Shown here in pieces: positions 34,495 to 43,056 of a stretch of DNA of 64,000 bases (position 1 is its first letter; each line of letters starts with the position of its first letter). Where the stretch lies: NCBI GenBank assembly GCA_963669295.1, contig OY769938.1, positions 806,001 to 870,000 on the forward strand, in the 5' to 3' direction. The notes beneath the pieces were generated by a model, which ran no database searches, was not told the origin of the DNA, and saw only the letters and a list, made by a program, of their open reading frames with translations. Position numbers and translations under genes: made by a program. Origin of the DNA: G963669295 sp963669295 (GTDB lineage: Bacteria; Bacteroidota; Bacteroidia; Flavobacteriales_D; CALLUQ01).

Positions 34495-36597
34495 TTAAGA
34501 AATACGACTCCAATTCACCTTGCGCTGACGCAAGCGATCAAGGTGATGGCGCATGCGATGATGCGAAGAATGTTCCAGGTCAGGATCTTTGTCTAGCAAC
34601 TCCATAGCTACCTTTCGTGCCAGTTGAAGCAATGGGCCATCCTTTACAAGGTCGGCAATTTTAAGGTCGAGGATACCACTCTGTTGGGTGCCCATAATAT
34701 CGCCCGGCCCTCGTAGTTTTAAATCCACTTCTGCAATTTCAAATCCATCGTTGGTTTTCACCATTGTTTCCATACGTAGCCGGGCATCGCTGGTCATTTT
34801 ATCGCCAGTCATCAAGATGCAGTACGATTGATCGGCACCACGCCCCACTCTACCACGCAACTGATGCAACTGAGATAAACCAAATTTCTCTGCACTTTCA
34901 ATAACCATAACAGAAGCATTGGGCACATTTACCCCCACCTCTATTACCGTAGTGGCCACCATAATGTGGCTCTTGCCTTCCACAAACTGCTGCATTTCAT
35001 AATCCTTTGCCTCCGATTTCATACGACCATGCACAATGCTCACTTTGTACTGAGGCAATGGAAACTTGCGGGAAATACTTTCGTAGCCGTCCATTAAATC
35101 TTTGTAGTCCATCTTTTCCGACTCCTCAATAAGCGGGTACACTACATATACCTGCCTGCCCAAAGCAATTTGCTCTTCCATGAACCCAAACACCTTCAAG
35201 CGTGCCGAATCGTTGCGGTGAATGGTTTTTACACTCTTTCTTCCCGGAGGCAACTCATCAATCACTGAAACATCCAGGTCGCCATACAACGTCATGGCCA
35301 ATGTACGTGGAATGGGGGTAGCCGTCATCACCAACACATGAGGTGGGTAACTATTCTTGCGCCATAGCTTTGCTCGTTGCTCCACACCAAACCTATGCTG
35401 CTCGTCAATAACCACCATGCCCAAATTCTTAAACTGCACCTTATCTTCCAGCAAAGCATGAGTTCCTATTAATATATGAAGCGAACCATCTTCCAGCTCT
35501 TCATGAATCACTTTACGCTCAGCAGTTTTAGAAGAACCTGTCAACAACTTCACTTGTATAGGCATGTCTTTTAACAATTCACGCAAACCGTCGTAATGCT
35601 GATTGGCCAGAATCTCCGTAGGAGCCATCAGGCAAGCCTGGTAACCATTGTCCAGAGCCATTAACATGGTGAGCAAGGCCACAATGGTTTTTCCACTCCC
35701 CACATCTCCTTGCAGCAATCGATTCATATGAGCACCTGTACCCACATCATGGCGAATCTCTTTGATCACCCGCTTCTGTGCATTCGTTAAGGCAAAAGGC
35801 AAATGATCGCTATAAAAAGTATTGAAATAACGACCAATGGTACCAAATTGAAATCCCTTGATCTTTTTCGTAACAGCAATTTTTTGAGTGAGCAGCATGA
35901 GTTGTATGAAGAACAGCTCTTCAAACTTTAGGGTTAGCTGCGCACGCCTTAACAACTCTGCCGATTGCGGCATGTGGATATTGATGTACGCATCTTCTCG
36001 TCTCAACAGCTTCAAGCTCTCCATCAACTCGTTGGAAAACACCTCTGGAATATGCCCTTTGATTTGAGGAACCAATGCCTTTTGTAGCTTTTCAAACCCT
36101 TTGCTGTTTAATCCTCTGTTCGAGAGTTTTTCGCCCGAGTGATACACTGGTTGCATTTGTGCTTTTACCTGCCGTGGCCCTTTTAAGGGCTCCAATTCTG
36201 GGTGGGCCATATTGTACCTTCCCTTAAATAAAGTAGGCCGGCCAAAAACAACATATTCCTCCCCCGACTTTAAAGAAGGCTTGATCCACTTAATGCCCTG
36301 AAACCATACCAACTCCAATTCTCCACTGCCGTCGTTTAACACCGCCGACAAACGCTTGCCTTTACCCGCTCCCGTTTCTTCAATGTGAAACAGCTTCCCT
36401 TTCAATTGCACATGAGTCATGTCTGAATGAATGCCACTAATTTGATGAAACACAGAACGATCAACATAGCGAAAGGGAAAGTAATTTAGCAAGTCGCCAA
36501 AAGTACGAATGCCGGCCTCAGCTTTGAGCAGTTCACCACGTTTAGGCCCTACCCCTTTCAAGTATTCTATGGATGTATCTAAAAAAGCTCCCGACAT
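34495..36597 (-). CDS. recG: ATP-dependent DNA helicase RecG
   Basis: RecG reverses stalled replication forks and processes branched DNA. The 700-residue protein shows the N-terminal wedge/OB domain (LKGVGPKRGELLKAEAG, then VQLKGKLFHIEETG) and Walker A LLQGDVGSGKTIVALL. It also has the DEQH box (MVVIDEQHRFGVEQR), TATPIPRTLAM, and the helicase C-terminal part with VATTVIEVGVNVPNAS and QLHQLRGRVGRGADQS. The RecG-specific C-terminus (LRGPGDIMGTQQSG) is present. It is transcribed alone. Confidence 0.97.
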   Translation of the reverse strand: MSGAFLDTSIEYLKGVGPKRGELLKAEAGIRTFGDLLNYFPFRYVDRSVFHQISGIHSDMTHVQLKGKLFHIEETGAGKGKRLSAVLNDGSGELELVWFQGIKWIKPSLKSGEEYVVFGRPTLFKGRYNMAHPELEPLKGPRQVKAQMQPVYHSGEKLSNRGLNSKGFEKLQKALVPQIKGHIPEVFSNELMESLKLLRREDAYINIHMPQSAELLRRAQLTLKFEELFFIQLMLLTQKIAVTKKIKGFQFGTIGRYFNTFYSDHLPFALTNAQKRVIKEIRHDVGTGAHMNRLLQGDVGSGKTIVALLTMLMALDNGYQACLMAPTEILANQHYDGLRELLKDMPIQVKLLTGSSKTAERKVIHEELEDGSLHILIGTHALLEDKVQFKNLGMVVIDEQHRFGVEQRAKLWRKNSYPPHVLVMTATPIPRTLAMTLYGDLDVSVIDELPPGRKSVKTIHRNDSARLKVFGFMEEQIALGRQVYVVYPLIEESEKMDYKDLMDGYESISRKFPLPQYKVSIVHGRMKSEAKDYEMQQFVEGKSHIMVATTVIEVGVNVPNASVMVIESAEKFGLSQLHQLRGRVGRGADQSYCILMTGDKMTSDARLRMETMVKTNDGFEIAEVDLKLRGPGDIMGTQQSGILDLKIADLVKDGPLLQLARKVAMELLDKDPDLEHSSHHRMRHHLDRLRQRKVNWSRIS

Positions 36598-36617
36598 TCG
36601 GTTTGTTTTACCTTAAA

Positions 36618-36649
36618 CAAAAATATAAAAAGCCTGCGACTGCATACAA
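36618..36649 (-). promoter_or_regulatory. recG promoter
   Basis: On the minus strand TTG (36647-36649), 21 bases, then TATTTTTG (36618-36625), 21 bases before the recG ATG. Confidence 0.5.
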
Positions 36650-36734
36650 CAATTCCCCAACACACCACAAACAGGTGCTTTCACCACTAACAATCAACCT
36701 GTTACCACTTATCGATTGAAACAAACCATTGATC

Positions 36735-36760
36735 GATTTAGTATGCGTGCATACTAAATC
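36735..36760. promoter_or_regulatory. Perfect 26-bp palindromic operator upstream of the STAS-like gene
   Basis: Two perfect 12-bp arms, GATTTAGTATGC and GCATACTAAATC, flank a GT centre. The site ends 5 bases before the TACATTTG -7 box (36766-36773), so it covers the -33 region, a position where a dimeric repressor would block polymerase. The binding protein is unknown. Confidence 0.75.
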
Positions 36761-36765
36761 AACCT

Positions 36766-36773
36766 TACATTTG
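36766..36773 (+). promoter_or_regulatory. STAS-like gene promoter -7 box
   Basis: TACATTTG is an exact match 19 bases before the ATG at 36792, directly downstream of the palindrome. Confidence 0.55.
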
Positions 36774-36791
36774 TATCCTCACTATTTTGTT

Positions 36792-37175
36792 ATGAATAAG
36801 ATCGAATTAAAAACAGGCACTGTTGAAATAGACCACAAAGGTGTTCTATGGACCAGGTTTCGAGACAAAGCGACAGTAGAGTTGGAAGATGCTAAATTAC
36901 ATGCCCAGGCTATCATGGCCTTATGCAAAGGAATCAGGAGACCTTTTGTAGTAGACGGGCGCGACATCATGGGAATGATTACCGATGAAGCCCAGGCTTA
37001 TTTAGCCAGTCACCCTGGCATTCAGCAAGTAAGGGCTGCTCAAGCTTTCATTACCAACTCATTGGGAAACCGATTAATGGCGAGTATTTTCATCAAACTT
37101 CATCGCCCAAAAAACCCCACAAAAATATTCAACAACTCAGAAAAAGCACTGCAATGGTTGGCGCAATACAATTAA
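36792..37175 (+). CDS. STAS/SpoIIAA-like small protein (DUF7793 type)
   Basis: This 127-residue protein has the layout of a STAS-like alpha/beta domain: MNKIELKTGTVEIDHKGVLW, then LCKGIRRPFVVDGRDIMGM, ITDEAQAYLASH and the C-terminal KNPTKIFNNSEKALQWLAQY. I recognise the pattern from Bacteroidota proteins annotated as STAS/SEC14-like or DUF7793; no conserved phosphorylatable serine is obvious, as DGRDI replaces the usual D-S. The ATG at 36792 was chosen from the promoter and palindrome upstream. It is the only gene here with a perfect palindrome over its promoter. A partner could be a phosphatase of the RsbU type (4719), but nothing links them. Confidence 0.75.
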   Translation: MNKIELKTGTVEIDHKGVLWTRFRDKATVELEDAKLHAQAIMALCKGIRRPFVVDGRDIMGMITDEAQAYLASHPGIQQVRAAQAFITNSLGNRLMASIFIKLHRPKNPTKIFNNSEKALQWLAQYN

Positions 37176-37225
37176 TTCTGGAAACAGAAGAAGCGGAAGA
37201 GCAAGCACATCAACTTGCTTAAACA

Positions 37226-37256
37226 AATTACCCCGATGCATGGCATCGGGGTAATT
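37226..37256. terminator. Bidirectional hairpin between convergent STAS-like and E2 genes
   Basis: A perfect 14-bp stem (AATTACCCCGATGC and GCATCGGGGTAATT) with an ATG loop. It has no long T-tract but sits exactly between two convergent genes. Confidence 0.75.
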
Positions 37257-37278
37257 CATTCAACTTTCTTTATATCTC

Positions 37279-38553
37279 TTAAATGGCAGCTGCTCCCAGG
37301 AGCACCACTGGATTTTCAAGGTAGTTCTTAAAGGTTTGCAAGAAGGCAGAACCAGTAGCACCATCTACCACACGGTGGTCGCAAGACAAGGTTACCTTCA
37401 TCACGTTACCGGGTACAATTTGTCCATCACGCACTACTGGGGTTTCCTTAATTCCTCCTACAGCAAGAATACATGCATCAGGGGGATTAATGATGGCCGT
37501 AAATTCTTCGATGCCAAACATGCCCAAGTTGGAAATGGTAAAGGTATTGCCTGCCCAATCTTCGGGTTGCAATTTCTTTTCCCGGGCGCGGGCAGCAAAA
37601 TCTTTCGCTTCAGCGCCAATTTGTGTGAGGGTTTTACCATCGGCAAAACGAATCACAGGCACCAACAATCCTTCATCTACCGCCACTGCCATTCCAATAT
37701 GGATATGTTCATTGTAGCGGATGTGATCTTCTAACCACGCTGAATTTACTTTTGGATGCTTGCGCAATGCACCAGCTGCTGCTTTTATCACAAGGTCGTT
37801 AAACGACACTTTTGCTGGAGCTATGGCTGCATTAATAGATTTTCGAGCATCGATAGCCCGATCCATATTGATTTCTATGGTAAGGTAAAAATGTGGCGCT
37901 GCAAATTTGCTTTCCGATAACCGACGGGCAATCGTTTTGCGCATTTGAGAAACGGGTTCTTCCGTATAACTTTCTACGCCTACAAAAGTAGGAGCCACAC
38001 CATTTTGCGAGAAATTATCAATATCACGCTTAATGATTCTTCCAGCATCACCCGACCCTTTTACCATACTAAGGTTAATGCCCTTTTCTGCGGCCAGTTT
38101 CTTCGCCAATGGGGAGGCTTTTACTCGCCCACCACTTGCTGTAACCGACGCTACTGGTGTAGATGCGGCTACTGGAGCTGGTTCAGGGGTTGTTTCTTTT
38201 ACTGGTGCTGGAGTAGGAGTTGCTACCGGGGCTTCTTCTTTAGGAGCTTCTACTGCTGCTTCTTTTGCTTCAGCGGCTTTCGCTTCTTCGGCCAGGATGG
38301 ATTGTACATCTTCACCTTTATCACCAAGAATAGCAAGGATAGCATCAACTGGAGCTGCTTTTCCTTTTTCTACCCCCACATGCAACAATACACCTTCCTG
38401 GTACGACTCAAATTCCATGGTCGCTTTGTCGGTTTCGATCTCTGCCAGCAAATCGCCTGAATCAACCGTGTCGCCAACTTTCTTATGCCATTCAGCTACC
38501 ACACCTTCTGTCATGGTATCGCTCAACTTGGGCATTCTTACAACTTCTGCCAT
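37279..38553 (-). CDS. Pyruvate dehydrogenase E2, dihydrolipoamide acetyltransferase
   Basis: E2 forms the core of the pyruvate dehydrogenase complex and transfers acetyl groups from lipoyl-lysine to CoA. The 424-residue protein has one lipoyl domain (residues 1-78, with the lipoylated K43 in IETDKATMEFES). An Ala/Pro/Glu-rich linker follows, then a peripheral-subunit binding domain (about 138-176, ASPLAKKLAAEKGINLSMV) and the catalytic domain with SCDHRVVDGATG near the C-terminus. It lies 18 bases downstream of the E1-alpha gene. E1-beta and E3 are not in the window. Confidence 0.95.
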   Translation of the reverse strand: MAEVVRMPKLSDTMTEGVVAEWHKKVGDTVDSGDLLAEIETDKATMEFESYQEGVLLHVGVEKGKAAPVDAILAILGDKGEDVQSILAEEAKAAEAKEAAVEAPKEEAPVATPTPAPVKETTPEPAPVAASTPVASVTASGGRVKASPLAKKLAAEKGINLSMVKGSGDAGRIIKRDIDNFSQNGVAPTFVGVESYTEEPVSQMRKTIARRLSESKFAAPHFYLTIEINMDRAIDARKSINAAIAPAKVSFNDLVIKAAAGALRKHPKVNSAWLEDHIRYNEHIHIGMAVAVDEGLLVPVIRFADGKTLTQIGAEAKDFAARAREKKLQPEDWAGNTFTISNLGMFGIEEFTAIINPPDACILAVGGIKETPVVRDGQIVPGNVMKVTLSCDHRVVDGATGSAFLQTFKNYLENPVVLLGAAAI

Positions 38554-38571
38554 TGCTTTAAAAAATTGGAA

Positions 38572-39615
38572 TTAATCTTTTACAAACGGATAATCTTTTT
38601 GCTCATACACATCCTCAAACAACTCCGAAGGATCGGGGTATGGTGATGCTTCTGCAAACTTCACCGACTCATCCACTACAGCTTTCACCTTCTTCTTAAT
38701 TGCATCAATCTGCTTTTCGGTAGCATACTTGTTTTTCAAGATGGTTTGCAACACATTCTCAATCGGATCTTGTGCTTTATACTCAGCTACCTCTTCTTTC
38801 GTACGATACTTTTGTGGATCGGACATTGAGTGTCCTTTATAACGGTAAGTTTCAATATTCAATAAAGTAGGACCATCGCCTTTTCTTGCGCGAGCACATG
38901 CCCTTGCAATGGCATGGTGTACATCTTCACACATCATCCCATTCACCGTTTCGGCAGGCATGTCGTATGCCAAAGCCAGTTTCGATAGGTCTTGAACGTT
39001 AGATGTTCTTTCTACCGACGTTCCCATGGCATAGTTGTTATTCTCAATGATAAATATCACTGGCAATTTCCACATCATGGCCATGTTGAATGTCTCATGC
39101 AAAACCCCTTGTCGGGCTGCACCATCACCAAAGAAGCACAAAGTGGCATGATCTGTTCCTTTGTATTTCTCTGCAAATGCAATGCCTGCACCTAAAGGAA
39201 TCTGTCCTCCCACAATACCATGTCCGCCAAACAGTCGCTTTTCTTTATCGAACATATGCATAGAACCACCCTTACCTTTAGAAGTACCGGTAGTTCTCCC
39301 CAGTAATTCTGCCATTACCTGGTTAGGATCGGTACCCAATGCCAGCGGATGAGCGTGGTCGCGGTAGGCAGTAATCACATTATCTCCTTTTTTAATAGCG
39401 GTCATCATTCCCGCCAAAATAGCTTCCTGTCCAATGTATAGGTGACAGAATCCGCCAAACTTTTGTTGTAAATACAGTTGAGCGGTAACTTCCTCAAACT
39501 TTCGCATCAGTAACATCTCTTCATACCACAGCATGTAGGTTGCTTTACTGAACTCAGTTTTTGAAGTACTTTTCTTAGGTGTTGCTTTCTTTTTCACAGC
39601 AGTTTTAGTAGCCAT
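38572..39615 (-). CDS. pdhA: Pyruvate dehydrogenase E1 component, alpha subunit
   Basis: E1-alpha binds thiamine diphosphate and, with E1-beta, decarboxylates pyruvate. The 347-residue protein has the ThDP motif FFGDGAARQGVLHE to IIENNNYAMG and the phosphorylation-loop-like region YRYKGHSMSDPQKYR. The start is the ATG at 39615; the longer frame begins with a TTG at 39624 that adds three residues. The N-terminus is unusually Lys-rich (TAVKKKATPKKSTSKTEF) and probably flexible. Its partner, E1-beta, must be encoded elsewhere, which I have seen in other Bacteroidota. Confidence 0.95.
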   Translation of the reverse strand: MATKTAVKKKATPKKSTSKTEFSKATYMLWYEEMLLMRKFEEVTAQLYLQQKFGGFCHLYIGQEAILAGMMTAIKKGDNVITAYRDHAHPLALGTDPNQVMAELLGRTTGTSKGKGGSMHMFDKEKRLFGGHGIVGGQIPLGAGIAFAEKYKGTDHATLCFFGDGAARQGVLHETFNMAMMWKLPVIFIIENNNYAMGTSVERTSNVQDLSKLALAYDMPAETVNGMMCEDVHHAIARACARARKGDGPTLLNIETYRYKGHSMSDPQKYRTKEEVAEYKAQDPIENVLQTILKNKYATEKQIDAIKKKVKAVVDESVKFAEASPYPDPSELFEDVYEQKDYPFVKD

Positions 39616-39653
39616 ACTGATCAACTTTACTTAGTTCTCTTCAATGCAATTCA

Positions 39654-39661
39654 CAAATATA
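39654..39661 (-). promoter_or_regulatory. pdhA-pdhC promoter -7 box
   Basis: The minus strand reads TATATTTG, an exact match, with TTTG 17 bases upstream, about 38 bases before the pdhA ATG. Confidence 0.5.
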
Positions 39662-39700
39662 GTATAAAATTAAACGTGCAAACCTTATGCACTAAGGATA

Positions 39701-40195
39701 TCATTGTTTTTTCAATCCCTCCTCTTTAAACAAAAGAGGCAATAAGTGCGAAGCACTCTCAAAAACAATTACTTTGCCCCGCTCCCCCATTAAAATTAGT
39801 TCAATAGGAGCTTCTTGTTTATGCTCATATTCTGCAATCGATTGCCTACACCCTCCACACGGTGAAACGGGGTAGTCTACAGCAAAATCAACGGCACTGG
39901 CTGTAACCGCCATGGCCTTAATTGGCATATTGGGATGGGTAGCCGAAGCCGCAAAAATGGCCACACGCTCAGCACACAACCCCGATGGGTAGGCCACGTT
40001 TTCCTGGTTGTTTCCAATAATTACCTCCCCATTTTCAAGCAACAATGCCGCACCCACCGAAAAAGTGGAATAGGGCGCATAAGCATCTTTTGATGCGCTT
40101 ACTGCCCGGTGCATCAATGCTTGTTGCCATTCAACAAGTTCTTCCAGCGCACCATACTCCTGGTATTTTACCGAAACTTCTTTAGTTGTTCCCAC
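39701..40195 (-). CDS. cdd: Cytidine deaminase
   Basis: Cdd deaminates cytidine and deoxycytidine in pyrimidine salvage. The zinc site is complete: C74-A-E76 in GLCAERVAIF and C113/C116 in SPCGGCRQS. Substrate residues lie in YAPYSTFSVGAAL. The frame is open to an ATG at 40249, but a perfect -7 box (40211-40218) lies inside that extension. I therefore chose the GTG at 40195 (VGTTKEVSVKYQ), giving 164 residues, near the usual 130-160. It is monocistronic on the minus strand. Confidence 0.9.
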   Translation of the reverse strand: MGTTKEVSVKYQEYGALEELVEWQQALMHRAVSASKDAYAPYSTFSVGAALLLENGEVIIGNNQENVAYPSGLCAERVAIFAASATHPNMPIKAMAVTASAVDFAVDYPVSPCGGCRQSIAEYEHKQEAPIELILMGERGKVIVFESASHLLPLLFKEEGLKKQ

Positions 40196-40210
40196 TGTAA
40201 TATTTTTAAC

Positions 40211-40218
40211 CAAAGTTA
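40211..40218 (-). promoter_or_regulatory. cdd promoter -7 box
   Basis: The minus strand reads TAACTTTG, an exact match, with TTG 21 bases upstream. Its position decides the GTG start at 40195. Confidence 0.5.
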
Positions 40219-40399
40219 ACCATAAAATCTCCAGCTTAGCAACAATCACAAAGCGATAGAAAAATCATGCATCAAGCAATCGCAAGTAAATAACTTGAAG
40301 AACGTCAAACAACACAGAAACAAAAAACTTTACAGTGTAGGCAACCGTAGGAATTCTATTGCCGTGTATAGGTAGACAGGATTTGTATTAAATTTCTGT

Positions 40400-40407
40400 T
40401 AATTTTG
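40400..40407 (+). promoter_or_regulatory. Promoter -7 box of the lipoprotein-VTC-DUF4956-DUF2490 module
   Basis: TAATTTTG is an exact match 22 bases before the ATG at 40430. The -33 element is not clear. The 180-base gap from 40219 holds nothing else I can name. Confidence 0.45.
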
Positions 40408-40429
40408 TGTTCATTCTAAAATCGAACTT

Positions 40430-40825
40430 ATGCGCTTCAGTCTTATTGTGCTCGCTTTACTCACTACTTTACTATTCTCGTGCAAAAAGGAAGAAGGGGA
40501 AGGTGGCAGGGCCACTATTAAGGGAAAAGTATACGTATTGGATTACAACAATTCGAATGTATACCAGGATGAATATTATGGCCCCCAGATGGATGTATAC
40601 ATTATTTATGGTGGAGGCGACGACATATACGACGACAACATGGAAACGCATTACGACGGTTCCTTCGAGTTCAAGTACCTGCGAAAAGGAACCTACACCA
40701 TCTATGCCTATTCGAAAGATACTACTGGAACAGAGCCTTCTGGCGTGTTTGCAGTAAGGGAAACTGTTCAAATAAGCGACAAAAAAGAGGTGGTTGAACT
40801 CGACGACATTATTGTTGTAGACTAA
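40430..40825 (+). CDS. Small lipoprotein with carboxypeptidase-regulatory-like fold
   Basis: This 131-residue protein begins with a lipoprotein signal (MRFSLIVLALLTTLLFSCKK, lipobox cysteine at residue 18). The mature part has a beta-sandwich pattern as in carboxypeptidase regulatory or CarboxypepD_reg-like domains: GRATIKGKVYVLDYN, then DGSFEFKYLRKGTYTIYAY, then VQISDKKEVVELDDIIV. It carries many acidic and tyrosine residues (DDIYDDNMETHYD) that might bind calcium. It sits first in a cluster with VTC, DUF4956 and DUF2490 genes and may be their outer-membrane or periplasmic partner; this is inference. Confidence 0.75.
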   Translation: MRFSLIVLALLTTLLFSCKKEEGEGGRATIKGKVYVLDYNNSNVYQDEYYGPQMDVYIIYGGGDDIYDDNMETHYDGSFEFKYLRKGTYTIYAYSKDTTGTEPSGVFAVRETVQISDKKEVVELDDIIVVD

Positions 40826-40878
40826 CGGCAACCTAAATTCCTTATCTTTTGGCCTTTTTAAAAGTGTATTAAAGCCAT

Positions 40879-41637
40879 ATGGCTGACCTTAACAACATAT
40901 TAAATCAATACGAACCCATCTCATTAGGGGAAATGGATGAAGTGAAGCTACTGAATCGAGTGGATACAAAATACATCCTTTCGAAACAAGACTTACTTTC
41001 GCTCTTACCAGCACTGATGAGCGACTACCGGCCGCTAGAAGTAAATGGTGTTAGAAACAGTGGCTATAGAACATTGTATTACGACACACCCGAGCATTTG
41101 CTATACTTACAACACCACAATGGCAGGTTAAACCGGTTTAAAATACGTTACCGAAAATACCTGGAATCCGACCTTTGTTTTCTGGAGATCAAGAAAAAAA
41201 TTAAAGGGCGTACCGTAAAGGAACGCATTAAAATTGCCGATTTTGAATTGGCTTTTTCCTCTTCCTCAAAAACGTTTGTGGAAGAAGCTGTAGAAACAGA
41301 TGTCTCTGCTTTCATCCCATCCATGTGGAATTCGTTCAAGCGCATCACGTTGGTGAACCGAAACCATCCTGAGCGACTAACGTTAGACAACGAACTCACG
41401 TTTGAGATGAATGGAGAACAGCACAAGATGGACAACTTGATTATTGCCGAATTAAAACAAGGAAAGCTGAATCGCGATTCAAAGTTTGTGCAGGTAATGA
41501 AAGAAAGAAGACTTCGCCCAATGCGGGTAAGCAAGTATTGCGTAGGCACCATATTGCTGAATCGCGACTTAAAATACAATCGATTTAAAGAAAAACTCAT
41601 CAACATAAATAAGATTACTAATGGAAGTGCTGCATAA
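40879..41637 (+). CDS. VTC-domain protein, putative polyphosphate polymerase
   Basis: This 252-residue protein is a stand-alone VTC (CYTH/TTM fold) domain. It has the start RVDTKYILSKQDLLSLL, GYRTLYYDTPEHLLY, the basic tunnel motifs NRFKIRYRKYLES and FLEIKKKIKGRTVKERIKI, and IAELKQGKLNRDSKF near the end. In yeast the Vtc4 domain polymerises ATP to polyphosphate in a membrane complex. The bacterial homologues are less studied. Neighbours are DUF4956 (membrane protein, overlapping by 17 bases) and DUF2490, an arrangement known for VTC genes in Bacteroidota, often with CotH; no CotH gene is here. Confidence 0.87.
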   Translation: MADLNNILNQYEPISLGEMDEVKLLNRVDTKYILSKQDLLSLLPALMSDYRPLEVNGVRNSGYRTLYYDTPEHLLYLQHHNGRLNRFKIRYRKYLESDLCFLEIKKKIKGRTVKERIKIADFELAFSSSSKTFVEEAVETDVSAFIPSMWNSFKRITLVNRNHPERLTLDNELTFEMNGEQHKMDNLIIAELKQGKLNRDSKFVQVMKERRLRPMRVSKYCVGTILLNRDLKYNRFKEKLININKITNGSAA

Positions 41638-42322
41638 CATTTTGCTGACTGACGCTGCTGAGCCCATCAAGTTTTTGGGAATTGATCTGATAGATCAAGA
41701 AGACTTTTTCAAGCTGATATTCCGGTTCTTCCTGAACCTGCTTATGGTAACCATTATAGCGCGTTATATTTATTACGAGGTACAAAAACGCAAAGACTAC
41801 TTGTTTACCTATTTCCTCATCAGTTTGGTGGTATTCCTCTTGTGTTTTTTACTCGACAACGTAAAACTCGAACTGGGTTTTGCGCTTGGCTTATTTGCCA
41901 TTTTTGGCATTATACGCTACCGTACAGATGCCATACCGATTAAGGAAATGACTTACCTATTCATTGTTATTGGAGTATCGGTAATCAATGCACTGGCCAA
42001 TAAAAAAGTGAGTTATGCCGAATTGATGTTTACCAATTTTGCAGTATTGGCGGTAACCTATGGGATGGAAAAAATATGGTTACTGAAGCACGAGGTGGGT
42101 AAGGTAATATTGTACGAAAAAATAGAGTTGATAAAGCCCGAACGACATAAGGAGTTGTTGGAGGATTTGCAACAACGCACCGGGTTGAAAATTAACCGGG
42201 TTGAAATTGGGAAAATCGACTTTTTACGCGACGTTACTACCATTCGCATCTACTATTATGCCGATGAACAAGACCCTTCTTTAGAAGACGAGAACTTTAC
42301 CAATGGCTTTTCTGAAAGTTGA
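41621..42322 (+). CDS. DUF4956 membrane protein
   Basis: This 233-residue protein has about four transmembrane helices in its first 150 residues (IFRFFLNLLMVTIIARYIYY, LISLVVFLLCFLLDNVKLEL, YLFIVIGVSVINALA) and FAIFGIIRYRTDAIPIKEMT. A soluble C-terminal alpha/beta tail follows (EKIELIKPERHKELLEDLQ). This is DUF4956, regularly next to VTC-domain genes. It may form the membrane channel or anchor of a polyphosphate-making complex, by analogy with yeast VTC. The ATG overlaps the VTC gene by 17 bases and the stop overlaps the TTG of the DUF2490 gene. Confidence 0.85.
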   Translation: MEVLHNILLTDAAEPIKFLGIDLIDQEDFFKLIFRFFLNLLMVTIIARYIYYEVQKRKDYLFTYFLISLVVFLLCFLLDNVKLELGFALGLFAIFGIIRYRTDAIPIKEMTYLFIVIGVSVINALANKKVSYAELMFTNFAVLAVTYGMEKIWLLKHEVGKVILYEKIELIKPERHKELLEDLQQRTGLKINRVEIGKIDFLRDVTTIRIYYYADEQDPSLEDENFTNGFSES

Positions 42323-43056
42323 AGCAGCTAAGTACATACCTGTTGCTCTTTTTGATGTGCTCGTCGTACATTGTAATGGCACAAGAAAAAGATGTAGAGT
42401 TGTGGGTAGGTTTTGGCATTGACCAGCGCATTGGTAAAAAGATGACGGTGGCCTTTGAACAAAACACCCGATTTAATAACAACATAGGAGCCACTAAAAA
42501 TGTGTTCGAGGAACTGAGCTTAAGCTATAAGTTCAACAAGTACCTTTCGGGAACTGCCAACTACCGTTTTGGCAAGCGCAATAGTTTTGTAAACGGCTAT
42601 AACACCGAACATCGTTACAACTTTGATCTTCGGTTTAGGAAAAAGGCGAAACCCTTAATTTTTGTTTTCAGAACTCGCTTTCAAAGCAAGTATCGCAGCA
42701 TCCACTCTAGTGAAGATGGTTTTATTCCAACCAATTACAACAGGAATAAGTTTACCTTTCGATTCGATCTGGATCGTAGAGTTGAACCGTATGTGGGCAT
42801 AGAAGTATACTACCAACTCAACAACGTTGAAGGCAATGAAATCGACAACATTCGTTACTTTACTGGCATCAACATCGACCTTCCCAAACGCCAGGAAGTC
42901 AAAGTGTTTTACATCCTTCAACAAGAATATAATGTAAACAACCCCGTTACCTCCAATGTTATTGGAGTAAGTTATAGTTATTCGCTTAAGCGTTTAAAAG
43001 TGAAGGAAAAAAGTAAAGGTGGAGGTGGAAACCCTAATTCTACCCGCGACCTGTAA
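42319..43056 (+). CDS. DUF2490 outer-membrane beta-barrel protein
   Basis: This 245-residue protein starts with a TTG (42319) overlapping the stop of the DUF4956 gene. The signal peptide is LKQLSTYLLLFLMCSSYIVMAQ. The mature sequence is a series of amphipathic strands (DVELWVGFGIDQRIGKKMTVAFEQ, FRFDLDRRVEPYVGIEVYY), the DUF2490 pattern, likely a small outer-membrane barrel. It completes a lipoprotein / VTC / membrane / barrel cluster that spans the envelope. The C-terminus ends in an unstructured Gly/Lys tail. It overlaps the convergent ispF gene by 17 bases. Confidence 0.82.
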   Translation: MKQLSTYLLLFLMCSSYIVMAQEKDVELWVGFGIDQRIGKKMTVAFEQNTRFNNNIGATKNVFEELSLSYKFNKYLSGTANYRFGKRNSFVNGYNTEHRYNFDLRFRKKAKPLIFVFRTRFQSKYRSIHSSEDGFIPTNYNRNKFTFRFDLDRRVEPYVGIEVYYQLNNVEGNEIDNIRYFTGINIDLPKRQEVKVFYILQQEYNVNNPVTSNVIGVSYSYSLKRLKVKEKSKGGGGNPNSTRDL

